64,000 bases of DNA from Caulobacter sp. SLTY. GTDB taxonomy: Bacteria > Pseudomonadota > Alphaproteobacteria > Caulobacterales > Caulobacteraceae. Made by a program: the position numbers and the translations under genes. This document shows, in pieces, positions 17,602 to 25,487 of this stretch. Each line of letters starts with the position of its first letter. Position 1 is the stretch's first letter. Location: contig NZ_JAAALA010000019.1 in the NCBI RefSeq assembly GCF_009905535.1, positions 1 to 64,000 of the forward strand. The letters run 5' to 3'. The notes under the pieces are model-generated. The model saw only the letters and a list, made by a program, of their open reading frames with translations, made no database searches and was not told where the DNA came from.

Positions 17602-18723
17602 TCAGAGGGCCTCGTAGGCCGCCGAGATCAGCCGGCGGCTGCGCGGATCGCCGATCAGGTGCACGTCCTGGCGGTTCATCACATAGGCGCCGCCGACCCG
17701 CGCGTCGGGATCGGCGAAGGCGCAGCTGCCGCCCCAGCCGCTGTGGCCGATGGTCCGCTCGCCCGGGCCGAAGAAATGGTTCGGCGCCGCCCGCATGAAG
17801 CCCGCCGCCCAGGACAGCTCGTAGGGCAGCACCAGGTCCTGCCCGCGAATACGCTCGGCCGAGGCCAGGTCGCGCACCGCCGGCGAGAGAACCTGCACCC
17901 CGCCGATCGACCCGTCCCCGGCCAGAGCGCCCATGAACCGCGCCAAGGCTTCCGCAGTGGCATGCCCGTTGGCGGAGGGGACCTCCAGCCGGCGCCACTC
18001 TGGGCCCCGGCCGTTCGGCGCCGCCCAGGGGGACAGGAAGGCGGCCCGTTTGGGATCGGTGATCTCGCCGAACACCGGCAGGGCGGTCGGCGGCTTCAGC
18101 TCCGCGACCCGGCCGTGCTCGCTGTCCGGCAGGCCGATCCACAGGTCCAGCCCGGCCGGGTGGCAGATGTCGGCCTTCAGCGCCTGGCCCATCGTGCGGC
18201 CATCCGCGCGGCGGAAGATCTCGCCGGTCAGATAGCCCACGGTCAGGGCGTGGTAGCCGCTGGCCGAGCCAGGCGGCCACATCGGCGCCAGCGCCGCCAG
18301 CTTCGCGGCAATGGCCTGCAGGTCGAACCAGAGGGCGGGATCCATCTCCGCCGTGAAACCCGGCAGGCCGGACTGGTGCGACAGCACCTGTTCGACGGTG
18401 ATCGCCTGTTTGCCGTTCTGGGCGAATTCCGGCCATAGGCTGGCGACCGGCTGATCGTAGGCCAGCTTCCCCTGTTCCACGAGCCGGGCGATCATGGTCG
18501 CCGCCACCGCCTTGGTGGTGGAGTAGATCATGGTCAGGGTGCGGTCGTCGAAGGGCGTAGTCTGTTTGCGATCCGCCCAGCCGCCCCACAGATCGACGAC
18601 CAGCTCGCCGTCGACAACGAGGGAGAAGCGAGCCCCGAGCTCCAGGTTCTCCTCGAAATTGGCCTCGAAGGCGTCGAAGACGCCCGAGAACCGCGGACTG
18701 CAGAAGCCGCCGATGTCGGTCAT
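17602..18723 (-). CDS. Cytoplasmic beta-lactamase-fold esterase (EstB-like, S12)
   Basis: A 373-residue protein without a signal peptide. The nucleophile lies in STTK (IYSTTKAVAATM, near residue 68). A tyrosine follows in SGYHALTVGYLTGEI, and HSGWGGS replaces the KTG motif, the pattern of EstB-type carboxylesterases rather than true beta-lactamases. The WPEF, LSHQSGLPGF and WPPGSASGYH segments are typical of the family. Its ATG overlaps the pdxY stop (ATGA), so the two are one operon on the minus strand. Confidence 0.88.
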   Translation of the reverse strand: MTDIGGFCSPRFSGVFDAFEANFEENLELGARFSLVVDGELVVDLWGGWADRKQTTPFDDRTLTMIYSTTKAVAATMIARLVEQGKLAYDQPVASLWPEFAQNGKQAITVEQVLSHQSGLPGFTAEMDPALWFDLQAIAAKLAALAPMWPPGSASGYHALTVGYLTGEIFRRADGRTMGQALKADICHPAGLDLWIGLPDSEHGRVAELKPPTALPVFGEITDPKRAAFLSPWAAPNGRGPEWRRLEVPSANGHATAEALARFMGALAGDGSIGGVQVLSPAVRDLASAERIRGQDLVLPYELSWAAGFMRAAPNHFFGPGERTIGHSGWGGSCAFADPDARVGGAYVMNRQDVHLIGDPRSRRLISAAYEAL

Positions 18724-19568
18724 GCCAGCCGCTCCATACGCACCGTCGGACTGGCGTTCTTGATCTTCGCCCCGACCGCCACGATCGGCAGTTCCGGCGA
18801 CTGCCAGATGCCGGCCGCCGCCACCGTTTCGGCCAGACCGCCGACCGCCCGCGCCAGGCCGTAGGATGGCGTCTGCCCCTCCAGCATGGCCGCCGCGAAC
18901 AGCGCCGCCAGCAGATCCCCGGTGCCGCTGGGCACATTGTCGGCCTTCAGGTGCGCCGCCAGCCAGGCCTCGCGCTTGTCGGCGTAAACCACCCCGATCT
19001 CGCCGCCCCGATGCACCGAGGACACCAGCGCCGGACGGCCCATCAGCCGTGCGGCCCGCACCGCGGAGGCCGGATCGCGCACCTCCGTGCCGCTGAGCCG
19101 CTGAAGCTCCCAGGCGTTGGGGGTGATCAGGTCGGCCAGTGGAACCAGCACCTCCGCAATCGCCTGGGCCACGCCCGGATCGACATAAAGCCCCTTGCCC
19201 GCATCCCCCATCACCGGATCGACTACGATGTAGGGCTTGCGCGCGAAGGCCCCCTCGCGCGGCGCGCCGCGCACCGCCTCGATGGCGCGCCCGGCCGCGC
19301 GCACCTGTTCGACGGAGGCGAAGTAGCCGGTGATCACCAGGTCGGTCAGGCCGAACAGCCCGTTGGCCTCGATCCCGTCCAACATCCCCTCGAACGCCTC
19401 GATCGGCACCTGGGCTCCGCCGGGCGCGCCCCAGCCGGGATGCCGGCCGTAGAGCACGGTGGGCACGGCCACAGGGTCGATCTTGAACTGGGCGAGCGCC
19501 AACGCCTGGGCCGAGCCGCCCACGCGGCTGCCGGCAACGTGGCTGGAAAGGAGAAGCGCCATGGGCAT
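18720..19568 (-). CDS. pdxY: Pyridoxal kinase
   Basis: PdxY phosphorylates pyridoxal to pyridoxal 5'-phosphate in salvage. The roughly 282-residue product has SSHVAGSRVGGSAQ near the start, TVLYGRHPGWG, VDPVMGDAGKGLYV near 118 and NAWELQRLSG. The ribokinase-type anion hole and catalytic Asp lie in VPSGTGDLLAALF near 225 (family GxGD). Two close ATGs exist (19568, 19562), with no clear ribosome-binding site to decide. The gene is coupled to the downstream esterase. Confidence 0.92.
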   Translation of the reverse strand: MPMALLLSSHVAGSRVGGSAQALALAQFKIDPVAVPTVLYGRHPGWGAPGGAQVPIEAFEGMLDGIEANGLFGLTDLVITGYFASVEQVRAAGRAIEAVRGAPREGAFARKPYIVVDPVMGDAGKGLYVDPGVAQAIAEVLVPLADLITPNAWELQRLSGTEVRDPASAVRAARLMGRPALVSSVHRGGEIGVVYADKREAWLAAHLKADNVPSGTGDLLAALFAAAMLEGQTPSYGLARAVGGLAETVAAAGIWQSPELPIVAVGAKIKNASPTVRMERLA

Positions 19569-19640
19569 GGGGGATGGGATTAGCCGAGCAGCGTTCGCCG
19601 CGCCATGCCCAAAAGCGGGGTAGGGTCCACAGTCCACACA

Positions 19641-19674
19641 AAGAAAAAGGGCGGAGGCCTGCGCCTCCGCCCTT
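19641..19674 (-). terminator. Intrinsic terminator downstream of ahcY
   Basis: On the minus strand a 12-bp perfect stem (AAGGGCGGAGGC with GCCTCCGCCCTT, plus-strand 19647-19658 and 19663-19674) has a 4-base loop. It is followed by CTTTTTC-like T-rich sequence down to 19641. It separates ahcY from pdxY. Confidence 0.9.
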
Positions 19675-19697
19675 CCGGTCTCGCGATTCGCGAAATC

Positions 19698-21089
19698 TTA
19701 GTAGCGGTAGTGGTCCGGCTTGAACGGGCCTTGCTCGGGCACGCCGATGTAGTCGGCCTGATCCTTGCGCAGGGTGGTCAGCTTGGCGCCCAGCTTTTCC
19801 AGGTGGAGCATGGCCACCTTCTCATCCAGGTGCTTGGGCAGGGTGTAGACGCTGTTCTCGTACTTGGACCGATTGGTCCACAGCTCGATCTGGGCCAGGG
19901 TCTGGTTGGTGAAGCTGGCGCTCATCACGAAGGACGGGTGGCCCGTGGCGTTGCCCAGGTTCACCAGACGGCCTTCCGACAGCAGGATGATCTTCTTGCC
20001 GTCCGGGAATTCCACGTGGTGGACCTGCGGCTTGATCTCGTCCCACTTGAAGTTCTTCAGGCCGGCGACCTGAATTTCCGAGTCGAAGTGGCCGATGTTG
20101 CAGACGATGGCGTTGTTCTTCATCGCCCGCATGTGGTCGACGGTGATCACGTCCTTGTTCCCCGTCGCGGTGACGAAGATGTCGGCGCGGCCGGCGCTGT
20201 CGTCCAGGGTCTGGACTTCATAGCCTTCCATCGCCGCCTGCAGGGCGCAGATCGGGTCGATCTCAGTGACGATCACGCGGGCGCCGCCCTGGCGCAGCGA
20301 GGCGGCTGAGCCCTTGCCCACGTCGCCGTAGCCGCAGACCACCGCCACCTTGCCCGACAGCATCACGTCGGTGCCACGGCGGATGGCGTCGACCAGGCTT
20401 TCGCGGCAGCCGTACAGGTTGTCGAACTTCGACTTGGTGACGCTGTCGTTGACGTTGATGGCCGGGAACGGCAGGTCGCCGGCGGCGGCCATCTGGTAGA
20501 GGCGGTGAACCCCCGTGGTGGTCTCTTCCGACACGCCGGTGACGCTGTCGCGGATGGCGCTGTAGAAGCCGGGCTTCTCGGCCAGGTAGCGCTTCATCAC
20601 CGCGAACAGGGCTTCTTCTTCCTCGTTCTGCGGGTTGTTCAGCACCGACGGATCCTTCTCCGCCTTGGGGCCCAGCACGCAGAGCAGGGTGGCGTCCCCG
20701 CCGTCATCGAGGATCAGGTTCGGGTAGCCGCCGTCATGCCACTCGAAGATCTTGTGGGCGTAGTCCCAGTACTCGACCAGGGTCTCGCCCTTGACCGCGA
20801 ACACCGGGGTGCCGGTGGCGGCGATGGCCGCGGCGGCGTGGTCCTGGGTGGAGAAGATGTTGCAGCTGGCCCAGCGGACTTCCGCCCCGAGAGCTTGCAG
20901 GGTCTCGATCAGCACCGCCGTCTGGATGGTCATGTGCAGGGACCCGGCGATGCGGGCGCCCTTCAGCGGCTGATCCTTGCCGAACTCCTCGCGCACGGCC
21001 ATCAGCCCCGGCATTTCGGTTTCGGCGATGGCGATTTCCTTGCGGCCGAAGTCGGCCAGCGAGATGTCGCGCACGATGTAGTCAGCCAC
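19698..21089 (-). CDS. ahcY: S-adenosyl-L-homocysteine hydrolase
   Basis: AhcY splits S-adenosylhomocysteine into adenosine and homocysteine with tightly bound NAD, keeping methyltransferases active. The 463-residue protein is the long bacterial form. It has [16 protein letters not shown] near 49, the catalytic-region [13 protein letters not shown], and the NAD fold [13 protein letters not shown] near residue 250. It ends with the obligatory KPDHYRY-type tail. The ATG has AAGGAGCC upstream. A promoter and palindromic operator lie about 35-85 bases before the start and suggest repression by a methionine-cycle regulator. Confidence 0.98.
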   Translation of the reverse strand: MADYIVRDISLADFGRKEIAIAETEMPGLMAVREEFGKDQPLKGARIAGSLHMTIQTAVLIETLQALGAEVRWASCNIFSTQDHAAAAIAATGTPVFAVKGETLVEYWDYAHKIFEWHDGGYPNLILDDGGDATLLCVLGPKAEKDPSVLNNPQNEEEEALFAVMKRYLAEKPGFYSAIRDSVTGVSEETTTGVHRLYQMAAAGDLPFPAINVNDSVTKSKFDNLYGCRESLVDAIRRGTDVMLSGKVAVVCGYGDVGKGSAASLRQGGARVIVTEIDPICALQAAMEGYEVQTLDDSAGRADIFVTATGNKDVITVDHMRAMKNNAIVCNIGHFDSEIQVAGLKNFKWDEIKPQVHHVEFPDGKKIILLSEGRLVNLGNATGHPSFVMSASFTNQTLAQIELWTNRSKYENSVYTLPKHLDEKVAMLHLEKLGAKLTTLRKDQADYIGVPEQGPFKPDHYRY

Positions 21090-21122
21090 GGAAGGCTCCT
21101 TGCGGATTGAAAGATTGGCGCC

Positions 21123-21174
21123 TCTATAGCCGCCAAGCCCTCCGGGAGCAATAAGGATATAAAGATATCCTTAT
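21123..21174 (-). promoter_or_regulatory. ahcY promoter with palindromic operator
   Basis: Reading the minus strand, TTGCTC (21151-21146), 17 bases, then TATAGA (21128-21123) form a good sigma-70-type promoter. Immediately upstream, plus-strand ATAAGGATAT (21151-21160), AAAG, ATATCCTTAT (21165-21174) is a perfect 10-bp inverted repeat. A third half-site, ATAAAGATAT, lies across its centre at 21159-21168. The operator touches the -35 box, a placement that fits a repressor. ArsR-type regulators that sense S-adenosylhomocysteine (SahR) use AT-rich palindromes upstream of ahcY in other proteobacteria; assignment here is inference. Confidence 0.7.
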
Positions 21175-22874
21175 ATGCCGGCGATGGCTTTCCGGCATCG
21201 TTCCTTCCCCGCCCGGTCGAGCCCGCTCGCCAATCGCGCCGTGCGAAGGTCGAACCGCGCCTTGCCGGCCGGATAGAAGCGGATCACCCGCTCGGTCTCC
21301 CCGTCCTTGACCCGCAGCACATACTTCACCCGGGAATCACCGATGACGCCGCCCTCGCGGCGCACGATCTTCATCCCGTCGCGCAGGCCGGCGGCATAGG
21401 CTGGGCTAGCCGGATCGACGCCGTTCAGCACGCCCTCCTTGGTGTTGGCAGGGTCCCAGCCCCGCTCGAACACCGCCACCCTGGCGGTCTCGATGACAAG
21501 GCAGCCGCCGAACCAGTCCCCATCCAACGGGATGACCTCGCCAGCGTCGACATAGCGGGCGATGTCCGCCGTCGGGTCCAGCCCTTTTGAGACCATCATG
21601 GCCGTCAGTCCGGACCGCACGCCGGGGATGTCGTCGGGCGTCCGCGCATTGCGCACCTGATTGCGCATGCCCAGCACCACATTGTCGAGGTCGACCATGC
21701 CGCCGCTGCCGCGCCGCAGCGCCTCGTCCCAACGCAGGGCCAGGAAGGCGCCGCGCCGATAGGGAATCCGCTGGGCGTCGCGATTGGTCCAGTAGCCCTC
21801 CGCCACCCGCACATTGTCCCAGGTCCGGGCCGCCGAGGTGTCATACTCGCGGAACGCCTCGTTCAGGGCCGCCAGATACTGATCCAGCGTCCAAACCCCG
21901 CCGCGCAGCTGGGTCCGCCAGGCGTAAAAGTCAGTGAACCCCTCGCCGAACCAGTAGTCCAACGCCTCATTGTCCGGCATCCGCGCCAGCTGTCCGGGGA
22001 TCCAGCTGTGCACATGCTCATGGCCCAGGATGCCGCCGATATCGTCCTCGACATCGCCCCGCGTCGAGAACAGCGCAAACGCATCGCTCCGCCCGGTGCC
22101 GCCCACCGACCGCCAGCCCTCGGGCGCCTCGACGGGGATCAGGGTGACCAGGAACGGCCCCTCCACGTCGTCGAAGAAGTCGCGCTGGGCCGTGATCACC
22201 TTGGCCACATCCCCCGCGAAATCGCCCTGCTTGAACGGCCATTCCCCGCGCATCGCCACCCGCAACGTCCCGCCCGGAATCCGCCGCGTCGCCACCCGCA
22301 CATCCGGCCCGCCCAGGGCCACGCTCTCGATCACCCCGCCGATGTCCAGAGTACCGGCGCCCGCGTGCTGCAGGTCAGAGGCGATGGTCCAGTCGGCTGG
22401 CCAGCCGGTCCAGGTCACCCGCGCCGCCTGTCGCGTCTTCAGGACCGGCTGCACCACCCAGGCGTTGCCGAGCAGATGGAACCACCTTGGCCGCACCACC
22501 GGCCGATAGGGATTGTCATTCTCCGCGTTCGGCTCGCCGGCATAGGCGTTGACCACCCGATAGCGAACCACCACCGCCGCCCCCGGCGCATGCCGCACCA
22601 GCCGCCGCGCCGGCCCCGTTTGGCTCAGAGTTCCGCCCTCGACGGTCATGCCCTCCAGATGCTGATACAGCCTGTCCTTGCCGCCCCAGCTGTCGGGCAG
22701 CACCAGTTCGGTTTCTCCCTCATCCTCCGCCCGGAACCGCAGGGTTACGGCTACCGCCGTCAGCTCGCCGTCGCGCATCACGGGGGCAAGGTCGTAGGCG
22801 ATCACCGACGGGGCGGCGGCGCCCATCAACGGCAGGACGAGCAGCAGGGCCAGCAGTGAAAGAACGCGGGTCAT
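21171..22874 (-). CDS. Exported M61-family (glycyl aminopeptidase-like) metallopeptidase
   Basis: A 567-residue protein with a signal peptide (VLSLLALLLVLPLMGAAA). The N-terminal beta domain is followed by the zinc-binding HEHVHSW (HExxH) near residue 285 with its glutamate in FGEGFTDFYAWR about 25 residues on. A PDZ-like C-terminal segment (VDPASPAYAAGLRDGMKIV) completes the M61 arrangement. M61 peptidases remove N-terminal Gly or Ala. The stop codon lies inside the ahcY operator, so the two genes are packed without a spare base. Confidence 0.88.
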   Translation of the reverse strand: MTRVLSLLALLLVLPLMGAAAPSVIAYDLAPVMRDGELTAVAVTLRFRAEDEGETELVLPDSWGGKDRLYQHLEGMTVEGGTLSQTGPARRLVRHAPGAAVVVRYRVVNAYAGEPNAENDNPYRPVVRPRWFHLLGNAWVVQPVLKTRQAARVTWTGWPADWTIASDLQHAGAGTLDIGGVIESVALGGPDVRVATRRIPGGTLRVAMRGEWPFKQGDFAGDVAKVITAQRDFFDDVEGPFLVTLIPVEAPEGWRSVGGTGRSDAFALFSTRGDVEDDIGGILGHEHVHSWIPGQLARMPDNEALDYWFGEGFTDFYAWRTQLRGGVWTLDQYLAALNEAFREYDTSAARTWDNVRVAEGYWTNRDAQRIPYRRGAFLALRWDEALRRGSGGMVDLDNVVLGMRNQVRNARTPDDIPGVRSGLTAMMVSKGLDPTADIARYVDAGEVIPLDGDWFGGCLVIETARVAVFERGWDPANTKEGVLNGVDPASPAYAAGLRDGMKIVRREGGVIGDSRVKYVLRVKDGETERVIRFYPAGKARFDLRTARLASGLDRAGKERCRKAIAGI

Positions 22875-22918
22875 GCCGCCTTCCTAGCAATGCTTCGCCC
22901 TCCCGCCTTCTTAAATCC

Positions 22919-22946
22919 CCGTCATCCCGGACAGCGAGGATGACGG
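22919..22946. repeat. Short relic of the GTCATCC inverted repeat
   Basis: CCGTCATCC (22919-22927) and GGATGACGG (22938-22946) form a 9-bp hairpin with the same outer sequence as the larger repeats. It lies between the divergent M61 and amidohydrolase genes and may be a deleted copy. Confidence 0.6.
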
Positions 22947-22993
22947 ATGCCGGCGAGGCCCGTAGGCTCCCGTCACCTTGCTGGGGAGTTCGC

Positions 22994-24301
22994 ATGTTCC
23001 GAAAGTTCGCCACCCTCACCGCGGTTGCGGCCGCCGCCGTCCTGGCCGGTTCCGCCATCGCCCAAACCGAAGCCGGTGACGTCACCGTGGTCCACGCCGG
23101 AACCCTGCTCGACCGCCCGGGCACGGCGCCGCGCAAGAACGCCTCCATCGTCATCCGCAACGGCAAGATCGAAGCCATTCGCGACGGCTTCGTCGATATC
23201 CCCGGCGCCAAGATCGTCGACCTGAAGGACAAGTTCGTCCTCCCCGGCCTGATCGACAGCCACGTCCACCTCGACAGCGACCGCGCCGGTGTCGAAGGCT
23301 TTGTCGCGGGGGTCAGCGAGTCGGTTCCCGCCCACGCCTACGAAGCCCAGATGAACGCGAAGAAGACGCTGCAGGCGGGCTTCACCACCGTGCGCAACCT
23401 GGGCAGCGGCGACGGGGTCACCCTGGCCCTGCGCGACGCCATCGCCAAGGGCTGGGTCGATGGCCCCCGGATCCTCGACGCCGCCAGTTCGATCTCCACC
23501 AGCTCCGGTCACATGGACCAACGCCTGGGCCTGAACGAGCAGTTCCGCGAGGTGGTCTCCACCAGCAACGTCTGCGACGGCCCCGAAAGCTGCCGCCAGG
23601 CCGTCCGCCTGCAGATCTCCCGCGGCGCCGACGTGATCAAGATCGCCACCACCGGCGGGGTGAACAGCATCATCGGCGCCGGCGTCGGCAAGCAGATGTT
23701 CGACGACGAGGCCAAAGCCCTGATCGAGACCGCCCACCTCTACGGCAAGAAGGTCGCCGTCCACGCCCACGGCGCCGACGGCATCAAGCTGGCCCTCACC
23801 TACGGCGCCGATAGCATCGAGCACGGCACCATCATGGACGAGGAAACCATCCGCCTGTTCCTCAAGACCGGCGCCTACTACGTCCCCACCCTCTCGACGG
23901 TGAACGGCTACCTGGAGCGCATCGCCAAGGATCCCAACGCCTATCCGCCCTCGGTCCGGGCCAAGATCGACTGGCGCATCAAGATCACCGGCGAAAGCCT
24001 TCAGAAGTGCGTCCCACGCGGCGTGAAGATCGCCTTCGGGACCGACGCCGGAGTCTCCAAGCACGGCCGCAACGCCGACGAGTTCGAACTGCTGGTCAGG
24101 TATGGCCTGACCCCCATGCAGGCCATCCAGGCTGCCACGGTGAATGCGGCGGACCTGCTCGGCCTCTCGGGAGAGGTCGGCAGCCTGGAGCCCGGCAAGC
24201 AGGCCGACATCATCGCGGTCTCGGGCGACCCGTTGACCGACGTGCGGGTGCTGAAAAGCGTCGGCTTCGTGATGCGCGGCGGGCGGATCTACAAGGGCTG
24301 A
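22994..24301 (+). CDS. Exported metal-dependent amidohydrolase (Xaa-Arg dipeptidase-like)
   Basis: A 435-residue amidohydrolase-superfamily enzyme. A signal peptide ([20 protein letters not shown]) precedes the TIM barrel. Metal ligands appear in order: HVHLD (near 93), the lysine in [20 protein letters not shown] and the catalytic aspartate in FGTDAG. Caulobacter has characterised secreted relatives that cleave Xaa-Arg/Lys dipeptides (Cc2672 type), which makes a periplasmic dipeptidase the best guess. The ATG at 22994 has GGGGAG six to eleven bases upstream. Confidence 0.88.
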   Translation: MFRKFATLTAVAAAAVLAGSAIAQTEAGDVTVVHAGTLLDRPGTAPRKNASIVIRNGKIEAIRDGFVDIPGAKIVDLKDKFVLPGLIDSHVHLDSDRAGVEGFVAGVSESVPAHAYEAQMNAKKTLQAGFTTVRNLGSGDGVTLALRDAIAKGWVDGPRILDAASSISTSSGHMDQRLGLNEQFREVVSTSNVCDGPESCRQAVRLQISRGADVIKIATTGGVNSIIGAGVGKQMFDDEAKALIETAHLYGKKVAVHAHGADGIKLALTYGADSIEHGTIMDEETIRLFLKTGAYYVPTLSTVNGYLERIAKDPNAYPPSVRAKIDWRIKITGESLQKCVPRGVKIAFGTDAGVSKHGRNADEFELLVRYGLTPMQAIQAATVNAADLLGLSGEVGSLEPGKQADIIAVSGDPLTDVRVLKSVGFVMRGGRIYKG

Positions 24302-24380
24302 GCTCACTGAGGGGCAGAGGCTTTCCCTGAACGCCGCTCGCCCCTACAACCGCCCCGCCAAGACGCCACATGAGGCCCAC

Positions 24381-25382
24381 ATGAACGCCCCCGTCCAGTT
24401 CGCCGACCCCGCCCTGCCGCGCCACGACTGGACCAGGGACGAGATCGAGGCCCTCTTCGACCTGCCGTTCACCGAGCTGGTGTTCCAGGCTGCCCAGGTC
24501 CACCGCCGCTGGTTCGACCCCACCGAGTTGCAGCTCTCCCAGCTCCTCAGCGTCAAGACCGGCGGCTGCGCCGAGAACTGCGGCTACTGCAGCCAGTCGG
24601 CCAGCTTCAAGACCGGCCTGCAGGCCAGCAAGCTGATGGACGCCGACACCGTGATCGCCGCCGCCCGCGAGGCCCAGGCCGGCGGGGCGCAACGCTTCTG
24701 CATGGGCGCCGCCTGGCGCGACCTGAAGGACCGCGACCTGCCCAAGGTCGCGGCGATGATCGGCGGGGTGAAGGCGCTGGGCCTGGAGACCTGCGCCACG
24801 CTGGGCATGCTCACCGCCGACCAGGCCGTGGCCCTCAAGGCCGCCGGCCTCGACTACTACAACCACAACCTCGACACCTCGCCCGAGTACTATGGCGAGG
24901 TCGTCACCACCCGCACCTACCAGGACCGCCTCGACACCCTCGAACACGTCCGCGACGCCGGCATGTCCACCTGCTGCGGCGGCATTGTCGGCATGGGCGA
25001 GACCCGCGTCGATCGCGCCGGCCTGCTGCATCAGCTGGCCATCTTGCCGGTGCATCCCGAGAGCCTGCCGGTCAACGCCCTGGTGCCGATCGCCGGCACG
25101 CCGCTGGGCGACAAGATCAAGGTCGAGGGCGAGATCGACGGGCTGGAATTCGTCCGCACCATCGCGGTCGCCCGCCTGGTCTGCCCCAAGTCGATGGTCC
25201 GCATCGCCGCCGGCCGCGAGACCATGAGCCGTGAGATCCAGGCCCTCTGCTTCCTCGCCGGCGCCAATTCCATCTTCATCGGCGGCAAGCTGCTGACCAC
25301 CCCGCTGCCGGGCGCCGACAAGGACTCTCTGCTGTTGGCCGACCTCGGGATGCGGCCGATGGGGGCGGGCGCTCCCGCCTGA
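24381..25382 (+). CDS. bioB: Biotin synthase
   Basis: A radical SAM enzyme that inserts sulfur into dethiobiotin. The 333-residue product has the radical-SAM cluster CAENCGYC near residues 56-63. It also has the conserved YNHNLDT, a second-cluster Cys segment ([20 protein letters not shown], in parts) and AAGRE near the C-terminus (the Arg ligand of the [2Fe-2S] cluster). No bioF, bioA, bioD or BioR site is seen in this window, so the rest of biotin synthesis must be elsewhere. Confidence 0.97.
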   Translation: MNAPVQFADPALPRHDWTRDEIEALFDLPFTELVFQAAQVHRRWFDPTELQLSQLLSVKTGGCAENCGYCSQSASFKTGLQASKLMDADTVIAAAREAQAGGAQRFCMGAAWRDLKDRDLPKVAAMIGGVKALGLETCATLGMLTADQAVALKAAGLDYYNHNLDTSPEYYGEVVTTRTYQDRLDTLEHVRDAGMSTCCGGIVGMGETRVDRAGLLHQLAILPVHPESLPVNALVPIAGTPLGDKIKVEGEIDGLEFVRTIAVARLVCPKSMVRIAAGRETMSREIQALCFLAGANSIFIGGKLLTTPLPGADKDSLLLADLGMRPMGAGAPA

Positions 25383-25487
25383 TCCACCCACTCCATGACA
25401 AAACCTTAATCCACGCCCCTTCTCTCTCGAAGTAGGTTGCGCCATCTCGCGAGGGGAGGCCTCCTCGCGCCGCTTCTGGGGACTTCC

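Noticed and set aside
16288-18723. True beta-lactamase resistance genes
   Set aside because: Both proteins have the S-x-x-K serine but HAG or HSG instead of KTG and lie in a housekeeping context; esterase or peptidase roles fit better.
21090-21150. SAH riboswitch upstream of ahcY
   Set aside because: The predicted transcript leader is only about 30 bases and I cannot form the SAH aptamer; the palindromic DNA operator explains the region better.
24302-24380. BioR operator before bioB
   Set aside because: No TTATMKATAA-type site is present in this short gap.
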